DNA of 9,660 nt, from contig JAGUXG010000101.1 in NCBI GenBank assembly GCA_020061965.1, positions 1 through 9,660 on the forward strand, given 5' to 3'. Under the pieces are notes generated by a model that saw only the letters and a program-made list of their open reading frames with translations, did not search any database and had not been told where the DNA came from. Below, one piece after another: positions 1-6,505 of this stretch. This DNA is from a bacterium. GTDB lineage: Bacteria; UBA9089; UBA9088; JAGUXG01. Both the position numbers and the translations under genes were made by a program. Each line of letters begins with the position of its first letter. Position 1 is the stretch's first letter.

Positions 1-163
1 ATTTTTCGCATAAAAAATGGAGAAAAATTTAAGATGAAAGGTTTAATTTAGAGCAAAAAGATAATCTTGCATCAAGGGTAGAGAAAAATAGGAATTTACA
101 ACCTCAGGCTCTCTTTGTAAACCTGATTTATTGGGTATAGGTCTTATAGGACTGATACAAAAT

Positions 164-1417
164 ATGAGTATCTTGATAAAGAATGTTCTGTTGAATGGTA
201 CAAAATGTGACCTGTCTATTAAAGGGAATATTATTGCCAAAATAGGCAAAGACCTCAATGTCTTAGCAGATAAGGTGATTGATGGAAGGAATAAGGCTGT
301 TATTCCGTCTATGATGAACAGTCATACCCACGCGGCAATGACCTTGCTTCGCGGGTATGCTGATGATCTGCCTCTGATGGAATGGCTCACCAAGAAGATA
401 TGGCCGCTTGAAGCAAAGATGACAGAAGATGACATTTACTGGGGAGCTAAATTGGCTTGTCTTGAAATGATCAAGTCTGGAACCACCTTTTTTAATGATA
501 TGTATTGGCATTGGCATGGCACTGCAAAAGCCGTAGAAGAGATGGGAATCAGGGCAACCATATCTGCAGTCTTCATTGACTTTGATGATAAAAAGAAGGC
601 AAAGGAACAGGTAGCCTTAAATGAGACCCTTTATAAAGAGAGCAAATCTTACAGCGACAGGATAATCTTTAGCCTTGGTCCACATGCCATTTATACCGTT
701 TCAGAAGAATCTTTAAGATGGACAAAGGATTTTGCAGATAAGAATAATATTTTAATCCATATACATCTTGCAGAGACAGAGGAAGAAGTGAAGGATTGTT
801 TGGAGAAAAAGGGGATGAGACCTGTGGAATACTTGGAAAAGATAGGGCTTCTTGGGCAAAGCCTGATAGCCTGCCACTCTGTCTGGTTTTCTGATAGGGA
901 GATTGAGATACTTTCAGAACATAAAGTAAAGGTAGTCTTTAACCCTGTCTCAAATATGAAACTGGCTATTGGCAAGTGCTTCAGGTATAAAGAGATGAGG
1001 GATAAGCTCCTTTGCCTCCTTGGGACAGATGGTGCTTCTTCTAATAACAACCTTTCTCTCTTAGAGACGATGAAGTTTGCCTCGCTCCTTACCAAGTTTT
1101 CTTACTGCGATCCAGAGATTTTACCCTGCCATGAGGCATTTGATATGGCGACAAAAAATCCTGCTTCTTCCTTTAATATTCCCTGTGGTGAAATAAAAGA
1201 AGGTGTTCTGGCAGACCTGCTTTTGATTGACCTTGCAAGTCCTGAACTTACTCCAGGCTATAATCTCACAAGCGACCTTGTCTATTCAGCAAACTCTGGG
1301 CTCATAGAGACAACAATCTGTAATGGCAGAATACTGATGGAAAGTAGAAATGTAGATGGAGAAGAAGAGATTTTAGAAAAAACAAAAGAGATTGCTTATT
1401 CTTTGGTGAAAAGTTGA
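164..1417 (+). CDS. mtaD: 5-methylthioadenosine/S-adenosylhomocysteine deaminase (MtaD/DadD-type amidohydrolase)
   Basis: Cytosolic metal-dependent amidohydrolase expected to deaminate the adenine of S-adenosylhomocysteine, methylthioadenosine or 5'-deoxyadenosine to the inosyl form, feeding methyl-cycle and purine salvage. The 417-residue product matches the usual family length. Visible motifs: the metal-binding HTH (His54, His56) in NSHTHAAMTLLRG; GPHAIYTVS (His174); HIHLAET (His199/His201, Glu204); ACHSVW (His238); and LGTDGASSNNN with the metal-binding Asp289. These are the signature of the MtaD/DadD/TrzA branch. I chose the ATG at 164 because the protein then begins MSILIKNVLL, the typical family N-terminus; an in-frame TTG at 131 would add 11 residues of no recognisable character. 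Only a weak AGGA (148-151) lies upstream. The stretch between NPVSNMKLA and LGTDG departs from the common IAPV-type sequence, so substrate preference is uncertain. A shadow function such as guanine or chlorohydrolase activity is less likely. The family call is firm; the exact substrate is inferred. Confidence 0.87.
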   Translation: MSILIKNVLLNGTKCDLSIKGNIIAKIGKDLNVLADKVIDGRNKAVIPSMMNSHTHAAMTLLRGYADDLPLMEWLTKKIWPLEAKMTEDDIYWGAKLACLEMIKSGTTFFNDMYWHWHGTAKAVEEMGIRATISAVFIDFDDKKKAKEQVALNETLYKESKSYSDRIIFSLGPHAIYTVSEESLRWTKDFADKNNILIHIHLAETEEEVKDCLEKKGMRPVEYLEKIGLLGQSLIACHSVWFSDREIEILSEHKVKVVFNPVSNMKLAIGKCFRYKEMRDKLLCLLGTDGASSNNNLSLLETMKFASLLTKFSYCDPEILPCHEAFDMATKNPASSFNIPCGEIKEGVLADLLLIDLASPELTPGYNLTSDLVYSANSGLIETTICNGRILMESRNVDGEEEILEKTKEIAYSLVKS

Positions 1418-1463
1418 GAATAAAAAAGATTTTTTCTTAAGAAATTATTGTGCTTACTAAATC

Positions 1464-1484
1464 AAATGATATATCTAATTACTA
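1464..1484 (+). repeat. Left terminal inverted repeat of the IS remnant
   Basis: Twenty-one bases that recur exactly, in inverted orientation, at 1989-2009; the core is ATGATATATCTAATTACTA. The decamer AATGATATAT is also repeated directly 24 bp further in (1465-1474 and 1489-1498), which could be a second transposase binding site. The TAG stop of the last transposase fragment lies in this repeat on the minus strand. Confidence 0.85.
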
Positions 1485-1904
1485 CAAAAATGATATATTT
1501 TCTTGGACATTCCATATATTCTCTCCTCACGAAAAAGCTCTTTTATCTCTTCTTCCTTCTTAAATCTTGGTTTTTCTTAAAAGCAATGTAGGAATTTATT
1601 AAGGAGAGATTCATCTGCTTTTGTATAGTCTTTAATTCAAGAGGTTGCATCTTTTTGATAAATATATCCTGAAAGAGCTCAAATCTTGTCTCAACCCTTC
1701 CTTTAGCCTCAGAAATCTTTCTTTTGATTCCCTTTGTATTCTCAAAAGCCCTTTCTCTCCTCTCTCCTTAACCCTATTTTTAAGTCTTAAGATTTGAGGA
1801 TAGCTTAACTTAAGAATCAAGCTTGCTTCTTTGGCTTTTGTCTTTTTCTCTAACACATCCATTAAGACCCTATATCTTTGCATCTCTTTTAAGGTAAATC
1901 CCAT
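1475..1904 (-). pseudogene. Transposase relic: N-terminal HTH joined to a C-terminal piece, core deleted, frameshifted
   Basis: Three minus-strand pieces in different frames read as one decayed transposase. Piece 1 (1904 to 1632) starts MGFTLKEMQRYRVLMDVLEK and contains a helix-turn-helix-like region (KEASLILKLSYPQILRLK), like the DNA-binding N-terminus of ISNCY-type transposases; after about residue 60 it runs out of frame. Piece 2 (1713 to 1543) reads SEAKGRVETRFELFQD followed by FIKKMQPLELKTIQ, which resembles the 'SPQAKGRVER...QDRLVKELRL.GI.TIEEAN' end of the rve/DDE core, including the last catalytic Glu (GRVE). Piece 3 (1576 to 1475) reads KEEEIKELFREERIYGMSKK, plausibly the C-terminal tail. 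The two catalytic Asp regions, roughly the middle half of a normal protein of about 400 residues, are missing. A textbook AGGAGGT lies six bases before the ATG, so piece 1 could still be translated as a 90-residue HTH protein. Assignment of pieces 1 and 2 is fairly confident; piece 3 is weaker. Confidence 0.72.
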
Positions 1905-1910
1905 CTTGTA

Positions 1911-1917
1911 ACCTCCT
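1911..1917 (-). promoter_or_regulatory. Shine-Dalgarno site of the transposase relic
   Basis: On the minus strand AGGAGGT is followed by six bases and the ATG at 1904. This is the best ribosome binding site in the window and fixes the relic's start. A possible minus-strand promoter lies just upstream: TATGAT at 1949-1944 with TTGATC at 1970-1965, spacing 15, which is short. Confidence 0.6.
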
Positions 1918-1988
1918 ATATTTAGATTTAATCATAAGAGGTTATCATATTTACTAATTTTAAAGATCAAAAAACTATCATCTTCATT

Positions 1989-2009
1989 TAGTAATTAGAT
2001 ATATCATTT
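1989..2009 (-). repeat. Right terminal inverted repeat of the IS remnant
   Basis: Exact inverted copy of 1464-1484. Inside it, similarity continues weakly (TGATA followed by a T-run on both sides). Outside it, an imperfect TGTTACTA tip ends at 2022. The probable rpoC promoter begins only some 20-30 bp beyond this end. Confidence 0.85.
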
Positions 2010-2040
2010 TGAAATAGTAACATCAGAAAAGAAAATTATA

Positions 2041-2075
2041 TAGACAAAATGTGGTAAAAGATAGTACTATATAAT
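2041..2075 (+). promoter_or_regulatory. Candidate rpoC promoter
   Basis: A perfect TATAAT stands at 2070-2075, 40 bases before the rpoC ATG. TAGACA at 2041-2046 (five of six to TTGACA) is 23 bp away from it, too far, but is 18 bp from TACTAT at 2065-2070, so the exact -10 is unclear. The region is very AT-rich, which makes chance matches common. With the IS remnant separating rpoC from mtaD, a promoter here is expected because rpoC is an essential gene. Confidence 0.4.
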
Positions 2076-2091
2076 ATTCTACATCAAAGAT

Positions 2092-2101
2092 AAAGGGAGG
2101 A
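2092..2101 (+). promoter_or_regulatory. Ribosome binding site of rpoC
   Basis: AAAGGGAGGA is a clear Shine-Dalgarno match, but 13 bases separate it from the ATG at 2115 (16 from the second ATG at 2118), longer than the usual 5-9. An in-frame TAA at 2109-2111 excludes any earlier start. Confidence 0.6.
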
Positions 2102-2114
2102 TTTTCTGTAATAT

Positions 2115-5100
2115 ATGATGGAAGAAAGAAAGGATATTAATATAAAGATAGGGCTTGTTTCTCCAGAGACAATTCACTCTTGGTCATTTGGAAAGATAAA
2201 GAAGGCAGAGACCATAAACTATAGGACACTGAAACCTGAGAGGGACGGCTTGTTCTGCGAGAGAATCTTTGGTCCAATGAAAGACTGGGAGTGTTTCTGC
2301 GGAAAGTATAAAAGCATGCGCTATAAAGGTGTGGTCTGCGATAGATGTGGCGTTGAGGTTACCAAGTCTGATATAAGAAGGGAGCATATGGGTCATATCG
2401 ATCTGGCTGCTCCTGTTGCCCATATCTGGTATGTCAAGCGGGTTCCGTCTCAGATAGCCCTTCTTTTAGACATCACCTCTCAAGAATTAGAGCAGGTTCT
2501 ATACTTTGATTCGTGGCTTGTCCTTGATGTGAAAGATGGTCTTCCTGTGCAAAAATATCAGGTCTTATCAGATGGAGAGTATCGGGAACTAAAGGAGAGA
2601 CATGGTGAGCGATTTGAGGTTGGTATGGGAGCAGAGGCATTAAAGAAAGCACTCTCTTCCTTGAATTGCAAAAAGCTCTCAAGTGAGATACAAGATCTAT
2701 TGGTCAATGAAAAGTCTGTTGGAAAGAAGAAGAAGCTTCTAAAAAGGCTTTCTATAGCCAAGTCCTTTGTGAATTCAGGAAATAAACCTGAATGGATGAT
2801 ATTGGATGCACTTCCAGTCATTCCACCTGACCTGCGACCTATGGTTCAGTTAGATGGAGGAAGGTTTGCCACCTCTGACCTTAACGACTTATACAGAAGG
2901 GTGATAAACAGGAACAACAGGTTGGAAAGGCTGATAGAGCTCAGGGCCCCTGATGTCATCATCAGAAATGAAAAGAGGATGCTTCAAGAGTCAGTAGATG
3001 CATTGTTTGATAACGGAAGAAGGGTAAGGCCTGTTAAGGGTTCTGGAAACAGACCACTCAAATCTTTATCGGATGTCCTTAAAGGAAAACAGGGAAGATT
3101 TCGTCAAAACCTTCTTGGAAAGAGGGTTGATTATTCTGGAAGGTCTGTCATTGTGGTTGCCCCAGAGTTAAAGCTCCATCAATGTGGCCTCCCAAAGAGA
3201 ATGGCTATTGAGCTTTTCAAGCCTTTCGTTATGCACAGGCTTGTGGCTAAAGGCTGTGCCCATAATATTAAGAGTGCCAAAAGGCTTGTGGAAAGAGAGA
3301 CGAATGAGGTTTGGGATGCCTTAGAGGATGTAATAAAGGAACACCCCATCTTATTAAATAGAGCACCAACCCTTCATAGGGCTGGAATTCAAGCATTTGA
3401 ACCAATTCTTGTTGAAGGAGAGGCAATAAAGACGCACCCTCTTGTCTGTTCAGCCTTTAATGCAGATTTTGATGGGGATCAGATGGCTGTCCATGTGCCG
3501 CTCTCCCTTGAAGCACAACTTGAAGCACGATTACTTATGCTTTCAGCCTATAATCTCCTTTCTCTGGCTAATGGAAAACCCCTTATAACACCAAGTCAGG
3601 ATATAGTCTTAGGTCTCTGTTGGCTTACAAGAGAAAAAGGGCTTAAAGAGAGTGAAAGAATAAAAGTCTTTACAGATAAGAATGAGGCTATATCTGCTTA
3701 TGAAATGAAAAAGATGAGCATTCATTCTCCTGTAAAGGTAAGATTAGATGGAAAACTCATTGAGACAACCATAGGCAGGCTTATATTTAATGAAGCCTTT
3801 CCAGAGGATTTCGGATATGTGAATAAGATGGTTGATAAATCAATCCTATCAGATCTAACAAGTCAAATCTACTTTAAGTATGGAATCCACAGAACTGTGC
3901 TATTTTTGGATGAAATCAAAAAGATAGGCTATACCTTTGCGACAAAGTCTGGTTCTACTATTGCTGCTTCTGACCTTAAAATTCCAGCAAAAAAGGAGAG
4001 GCTACTCTCTGCAGCCCATAAACGGGCAGAGAAGATAGTTGAGGCTTATGAAAAGGGAGTCATCACTGCAGAGGAGAGGTATAATCAGGTAGTTGATCTA
4101 TGGACATCTATCAATGAGGATTTGGGAAAGATGATGATTGATGAGATGAGCCGGGATCAAGATGGCTTTAATCCTGTATATCTTATGGTCATTTCAGGTG
4201 CAAGGGGTTCAAAACAACAGATACGACAGCTTGCTGGAATGCGTGGTCTTATGGCTAAGCCTTCAGGCGAGATCATTGAGCTGCCTATCACATCTAATTT
4301 TAGAGAAGGACTATCTGTTCTTGAATACTTTATCTCAACCCATGGAGCAAGAAAAGGTCTGGCAGATACAGCATTAAAGACAGCAGATGCCGGCTATCTC
4401 ACCAGAAGGCTTGTTGATGTCGCTCAGGATGTGGTCATCTCAGAAGAAGACTGCGGAACAATAAATGGAACTATTGCCGCAGCCATAAAAGAAGGAGATG
4501 AGGTGATCGAATTCTTGGGAGATAGGGTATTAGGAAGGGTCAGCTTGGACGATATTATAAACCCTATGACCGGTGAAGTGATTGTTCGGGCAAATGAGGA
4601 GATAAATGCAGAAGCGACGCGGAAGATAGAAGAGGCAGAGATTGAGAGGATACGGATACGGTCTGTTTTAACCTGTGAATCATCAAGGGGCGTCTGCTCT
4701 AAATGCTATGGATGGAATCTGGCTACAGGAAGGCTTATAGATATAGGAGAGGCTGTGGGAATTGTGGCTGCTCAATCTATCGGAGAACCAGGAACGCAGT
4801 TGACTATGAGAACCTTTCATATTGGAGGAACTGCTCATCGTAAGGTTGAAGAGGCAGAGATAAAGTTTGACTATCCTATAAGTGTTATGCAGCTTCCAAA
4901 AAGATTGATTGCGCTTTCTGATGGAACATACATCTCTTCCCGTGAAGGAAAGATAGTGATAGGAAGGATACTCTTCTCTCATCCTCTGCATCTTGGTGTA
5001 AAGCCTGTGGTTCATGAAGGATTCTGGGTGAATGTGGGAGATGCGATAATTCAGACCGAGGATGGATTTATTAAGGCAGAAAATAGAGGAACAGTAAGAA

Positions 5101-6308
5101 TTCTAAAAGACAGGTTATTGATTATGTCAGGAGAGAGAGAGATTCCTATAAAAACAGGTGTCCATATCTTAGTGAAAGAAGGAGAGTTTGTAGAACCGCA
5201 AAGAGTTATAGCTGAATTTGACCCATATAATGAGCCAATCCTTACAGAGGCAAAGGGTGTTGTTAAATTTAGAGATATTGTCTTAGAAAGAACATTGAGA
5301 GAGGAGTTGGATGAAAATACCGGGTTATATCAGAGGGTTATTATCGGTGATAGAGAGGGTGAATTTCAACCAAGGCTAATCATCATTAGAAAAGAGGAAC
5401 CTGCGGTTTCATACATTATTCCAAATGGAGCAAGATTGGTTGTGCAGGAAGGTCAGGAAGTTGATGCTGGTGATGTTATTGCCAAACTCCCACAGGAGCT
5501 TATCAGGACAAAGGATATAACTGGTGGATTACCAAGGGTAGCAGAGCTATTTGAGGCGAGACATCCAAAGGATGCTGCCATTGTCTCTGAGATCGATGGA
5601 ATTGTAAGTTTCAAAGAACAAGAAGGAACCAGGACAAGGATTATTGAGGTGAAGAATGAACTTACAGGGGATATAAGAGAATATTCTGTCTCTATGGGAA
5701 GACATCTGAAGGTGCATCTTGGGGATAAGATACAGGCAGGAGATCGATTGATAGAAGGCTCTATTGATCCACACGACATCTTAAAGATTGAGGGAGAAAG
5801 GGCTTTACAGACATATCTCTTAAATGAGGTTCAAGAGGTTTATAGACTTCAGGGCGTAGAGATAAATGACAAACATATAGAGCTTATAATAAGGCAGATG
5901 CTTAAAAAGGTGAGGATTGAAGACTCTGGGGATACAGAGCTATTGCAGGGAGAACAAGCAGACAGGTTTCTTTTTAAGGAAGTGAATGAGAAGACAAGAA
6001 AAGAGGGGAAAAAACCAGCTTCAGCGAAGCCTATCCTTTTAGGAATTACAAAGGCATCTCTATCCACAGACAGTTTCATCAGTTCAGCTTCATTTCAAGA
6101 GACAACAAGGATTCTGACAGAAGCAGCCATTGCTGGGAGGCGAGATGAACTTCTTGGCTTAAAAGAGAATGTGATTATTGGCAGGCTCATTCCAGCAGGA
6201 ACAGGCAATAGAGCGCACAGGCTTTCTGGAAAAGTTGAGGTTATTGGCCAGGAAGAGAATCTGAAATTGGTAACTGCTCAAAACCGTACAGAAAATATTG
6301 ATGTGTAA
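2115..6308 (+). CDS. rpoC: DNA-directed RNA polymerase subunit beta'
   Basis: Largest core subunit of RNA polymerase; with beta it forms the active-site cleft for DNA-dependent RNA synthesis. The 1397 residues compare with about 1407 in E. coli, so it is complete. Order of parts: N-terminal zinc finger with Cys60, 62, 75 and 78; LGKRVDYSGRSVIV at 334-347; the catalytic NADFDGD at 449-455, whose Asp451, 453 and 455 hold the active-site magnesium; bridge helix ARKGLADTALKTADAGYLTR at about 745-764; second zinc site Cys780, 854, 861 and 864; trigger loop with QSIGEPGTQLTMRTFHIGG at 887-905; then about 220 residues of beta-rich sequence matching an SI3-type insertion; then DITGGLPRVAELFEARHP (about 1134-1151) and the conserved C-terminal region with ASFQETTRILTEAAI. 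No frameshift or missing key residue is seen. It begins VSPETIHSWSFG, as the family does. rpoB is not directly upstream and no rpsL follows, so it appears to be transcribed from its own promoter. RpoB, RpoA, RpoZ and a sigma factor must be encoded elsewhere. Confidence 0.99.
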   Translation: MMEERKDINIKIGLVSPETIHSWSFGKIKKAETINYRTLKPERDGLFCERIFGPMKDWECFCGKYKSMRYKGVVCDRCGVEVTKSDIRREHMGHIDLAAPVAHIWYVKRVPSQIALLLDITSQELEQVLYFDSWLVLDVKDGLPVQKYQVLSDGEYRELKERHGERFEVGMGAEALKKALSSLNCKKLSSEIQDLLVNEKSVGKKKKLLKRLSIAKSFVNSGNKPEWMILDALPVIPPDLRPMVQLDGGRFATSDLNDLYRRVINRNNRLERLIELRAPDVIIRNEKRMLQESVDALFDNGRRVRPVKGSGNRPLKSLSDVLKGKQGRFRQNLLGKRVDYSGRSVIVVAPELKLHQCGLPKRMAIELFKPFVMHRLVAKGCAHNIKSAKRLVERETNEVWDALEDVIKEHPILLNRAPTLHRAGIQAFEPILVEGEAIKTHPLVCSAFNADFDGDQMAVHVPLSLEAQLEARLLMLSAYNLLSLANGKPLITPSQDIVLGLCWLTREKGLKESERIKVFTDKNEAISAYEMKKMSIHSPVKVRLDGKLIETTIGRLIFNEAFPEDFGYVNKMVDKSILSDLTSQIYFKYGIHRTVLFLDEIKKIGYTFATKSGSTIAASDLKIPAKKERLLSAAHKRAEKIVEAYEKGVITAEERYNQVVDLWTSINEDLGKMMIDEMSRDQDGFNPVYLMVISGARGSKQQIRQLAGMRGLMAKPSGEIIELPITSNFREGLSVLEYFISTHGARKGLADTALKTADAGYLTRRLVDVAQDVVISEEDCGTINGTIAAAIKEGDEVIEFLGDRVLGRVSLDDIINPMTGEVIVRANEEINAEATRKIEEAEIERIRIRSVLTCESSRGVCSKCYGWNLATGRLIDIGEAVGIVAAQSIGEPGTQLTMRTFHIGGTAHRKVEEAEIKFDYPISVMQLPKRLIALSDGTYISSREGKIVIGRILFSHPLHLGVKPVVHEGFWVNVGDAIIQTEDGFIKAENRGTVRILKDRLLIMSGEREIPIKTGVHILVKEGEFVEPQRVIAEFDPYNEPILTEAKGVVKFRDIVLERTLREELDENTGLYQRVIIGDREGEFQPRLIIIRKEEPAVSYIIPNGARLVVQEGQEVDAGDVIAKLPQELIRTKDITGGLPRVAELFEARHPKDAAIVSEIDGIVSFKEQEGTRTRIIEVKNELTGDIREYSVSMGRHLKVHLGDKIQAGDRLIEGSIDPHDILKIEGERALQTYLLNEVQEVYRLQGVEINDKHIELIIRQMLKKVRIEDSGDTELLQGEQADRFLFKEVNEKTRKEGKKPASAKPILLGITKASLSTDSFISSASFQETTRILTEAAIAGRRDELLGLKENVIIGRLIPAGTGNRAHRLSGKVEVIGQEENLKLVTAQNRTENIDV

Positions 6309-6396
6309 AAAATGAGAGGCAGAGAAAAGGGAGAACTGGAGAAAATATACTTAAGAAACATAGGTTTACCGAAAAAATATGTGATATGTGATAAAA

Positions 6397-6468
6397 GTGG
6401 TCAAGGATTCAAGTGTTTGAAGAATCAATAAATCTTTCTTTCGCTTGACCACTCGATCCCTTGAATCC
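6397..6468. repeat. Inverted array of 8-bp modules (TYGANYCC-like) between rpoC and purL
   Basis: Two arms made of contiguous 8-bp units. The right arm, read on the plus strand, is TTGACCAC (6445-6452), TCGATCCC (6453-6460), TTGAATCC (6461-6468). The left arm, read on the minus strand, holds the same kind of units: TTGACCAC (6397-6404), TTGAATCC (6405-6412), TCAAACAC (6413-6420) and TTGATTCT (6421-6428). Units abut exactly, with a period of 8. Two units occur identically in both arms, giving a 10-bp match (6396-6405 with 6444-6453) and an 11-bp match (6403-6413 with 6460-6470). An AT-rich spacer of 16 bp separates the arms. This looks like an interspersed intergenic repeat; its function is unknown. 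Confidence 0.65.
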
Positions 6469-6473
6469 TTTTT
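6403..6473 (+). terminator. Candidate intrinsic terminator or attenuator before purL
   Basis: The 11-bp inverted match 6403-6413 / 6460-6470 (AAGGATTCAAG with CTTGAATCCTT) runs directly into TTTTT and TTTTA, as an intrinsic terminator would. Its loop is 46 bases, much longer than usual, and the stem has only four or five GC pairs. A rival 10-bp stem (6396-6405 / 6444-6453) shares bases 6403-6405 and so cannot fully coexist. It may simply end rpoC transcription, or it may govern read-through into purL. This is inference from base pairing only. Confidence 0.35.
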
Positions 6474-6505
6474 AATTTTACTTCAGATGAGTAAAGTGTT
6501 ACCAA

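Larger units (their letters stand above)
1451..2022. mobile_element. Internally deleted insertion-sequence remnant (ISNCY-like), about 570 bp
   Basis: The stretch between mtaD and rpoC is bounded by inverted repeats: 21 bp are perfect (1464-1484 against 1989-2009). Outside these, both ends continue imperfectly to a TG-start (TGCTTACTA at 1451, and TGTTACTA read on the minus strand from 2022), as at many IS tips. A minus-strand transposase relic fills the interior, with its start next to the right end and its last stop codon inside the left repeat, the compact layout of an IS. At about 570 bp it is far too short for a full ISNCY-type element. The retained pieces are N- and C-terminal, so an internal deletion is the simplest explanation. 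It cannot move itself, but it might be mobilised by an intact relative elsewhere. No clear target-site duplication is visible. The ISNCY assignment rests on motif memory, not on a database match. Confidence 0.72.

Noticed and set aside
1..51. Open frame reaching the left edge and ending in TAG at 49-51 (…KFKMKGLI)
   Set aside because: Sixteen residues with no recognisable motif; it could be the tail of an upstream gene, but another frame also stays open for most of this stretch, so nothing decides it.
95..121. Inverted repeat TTTACAA / TTGTAAA with a 13-base loop upstream of mtaD
   Set aside because: Only seven AT-rich pairs and no T-run; expected by chance in this composition.
131..163. TTG start extending mtaD by 11 residues
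   Set aside because: The extension is not typical of the family N-terminus, and the ATG at 164 begins exactly where the family normally starts.
691..1095. Long minus-strand open frame inside mtaD (and similar ones inside rpoC and purL)
   Set aside because: They lie opposite strongly conserved coding sequence, have low-complexity Ser/Leu-rich products and show no family motif; they are shadows of the real genes.
1418..1450. Possible terminator after mtaD: AAAAAAGATTTTTT and the palindrome TTTCTTAAGAAA at 1433-1444
   Set aside because: Stems are nearly all A-T and short, with no GC core; it cannot be told from an AT-rich spacer.
6312..6431. A 39-codon open frame starting MRGREKGELEKIYLRNIGLP directly after rpoC
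   Set aside because: It has no ribosome binding site and no recognisable family. Its last third is encoded by the 8-bp module array, which is better explained as a non-coding repeat. A short chance frame is the simpler reading.
6309..6505. Purine riboswitch or PurR operator in front of purL
   Set aside because: The conserved purine-aptamer core and pairing loops are not visible and no PurR-type palindrome was found; only the module array is present.
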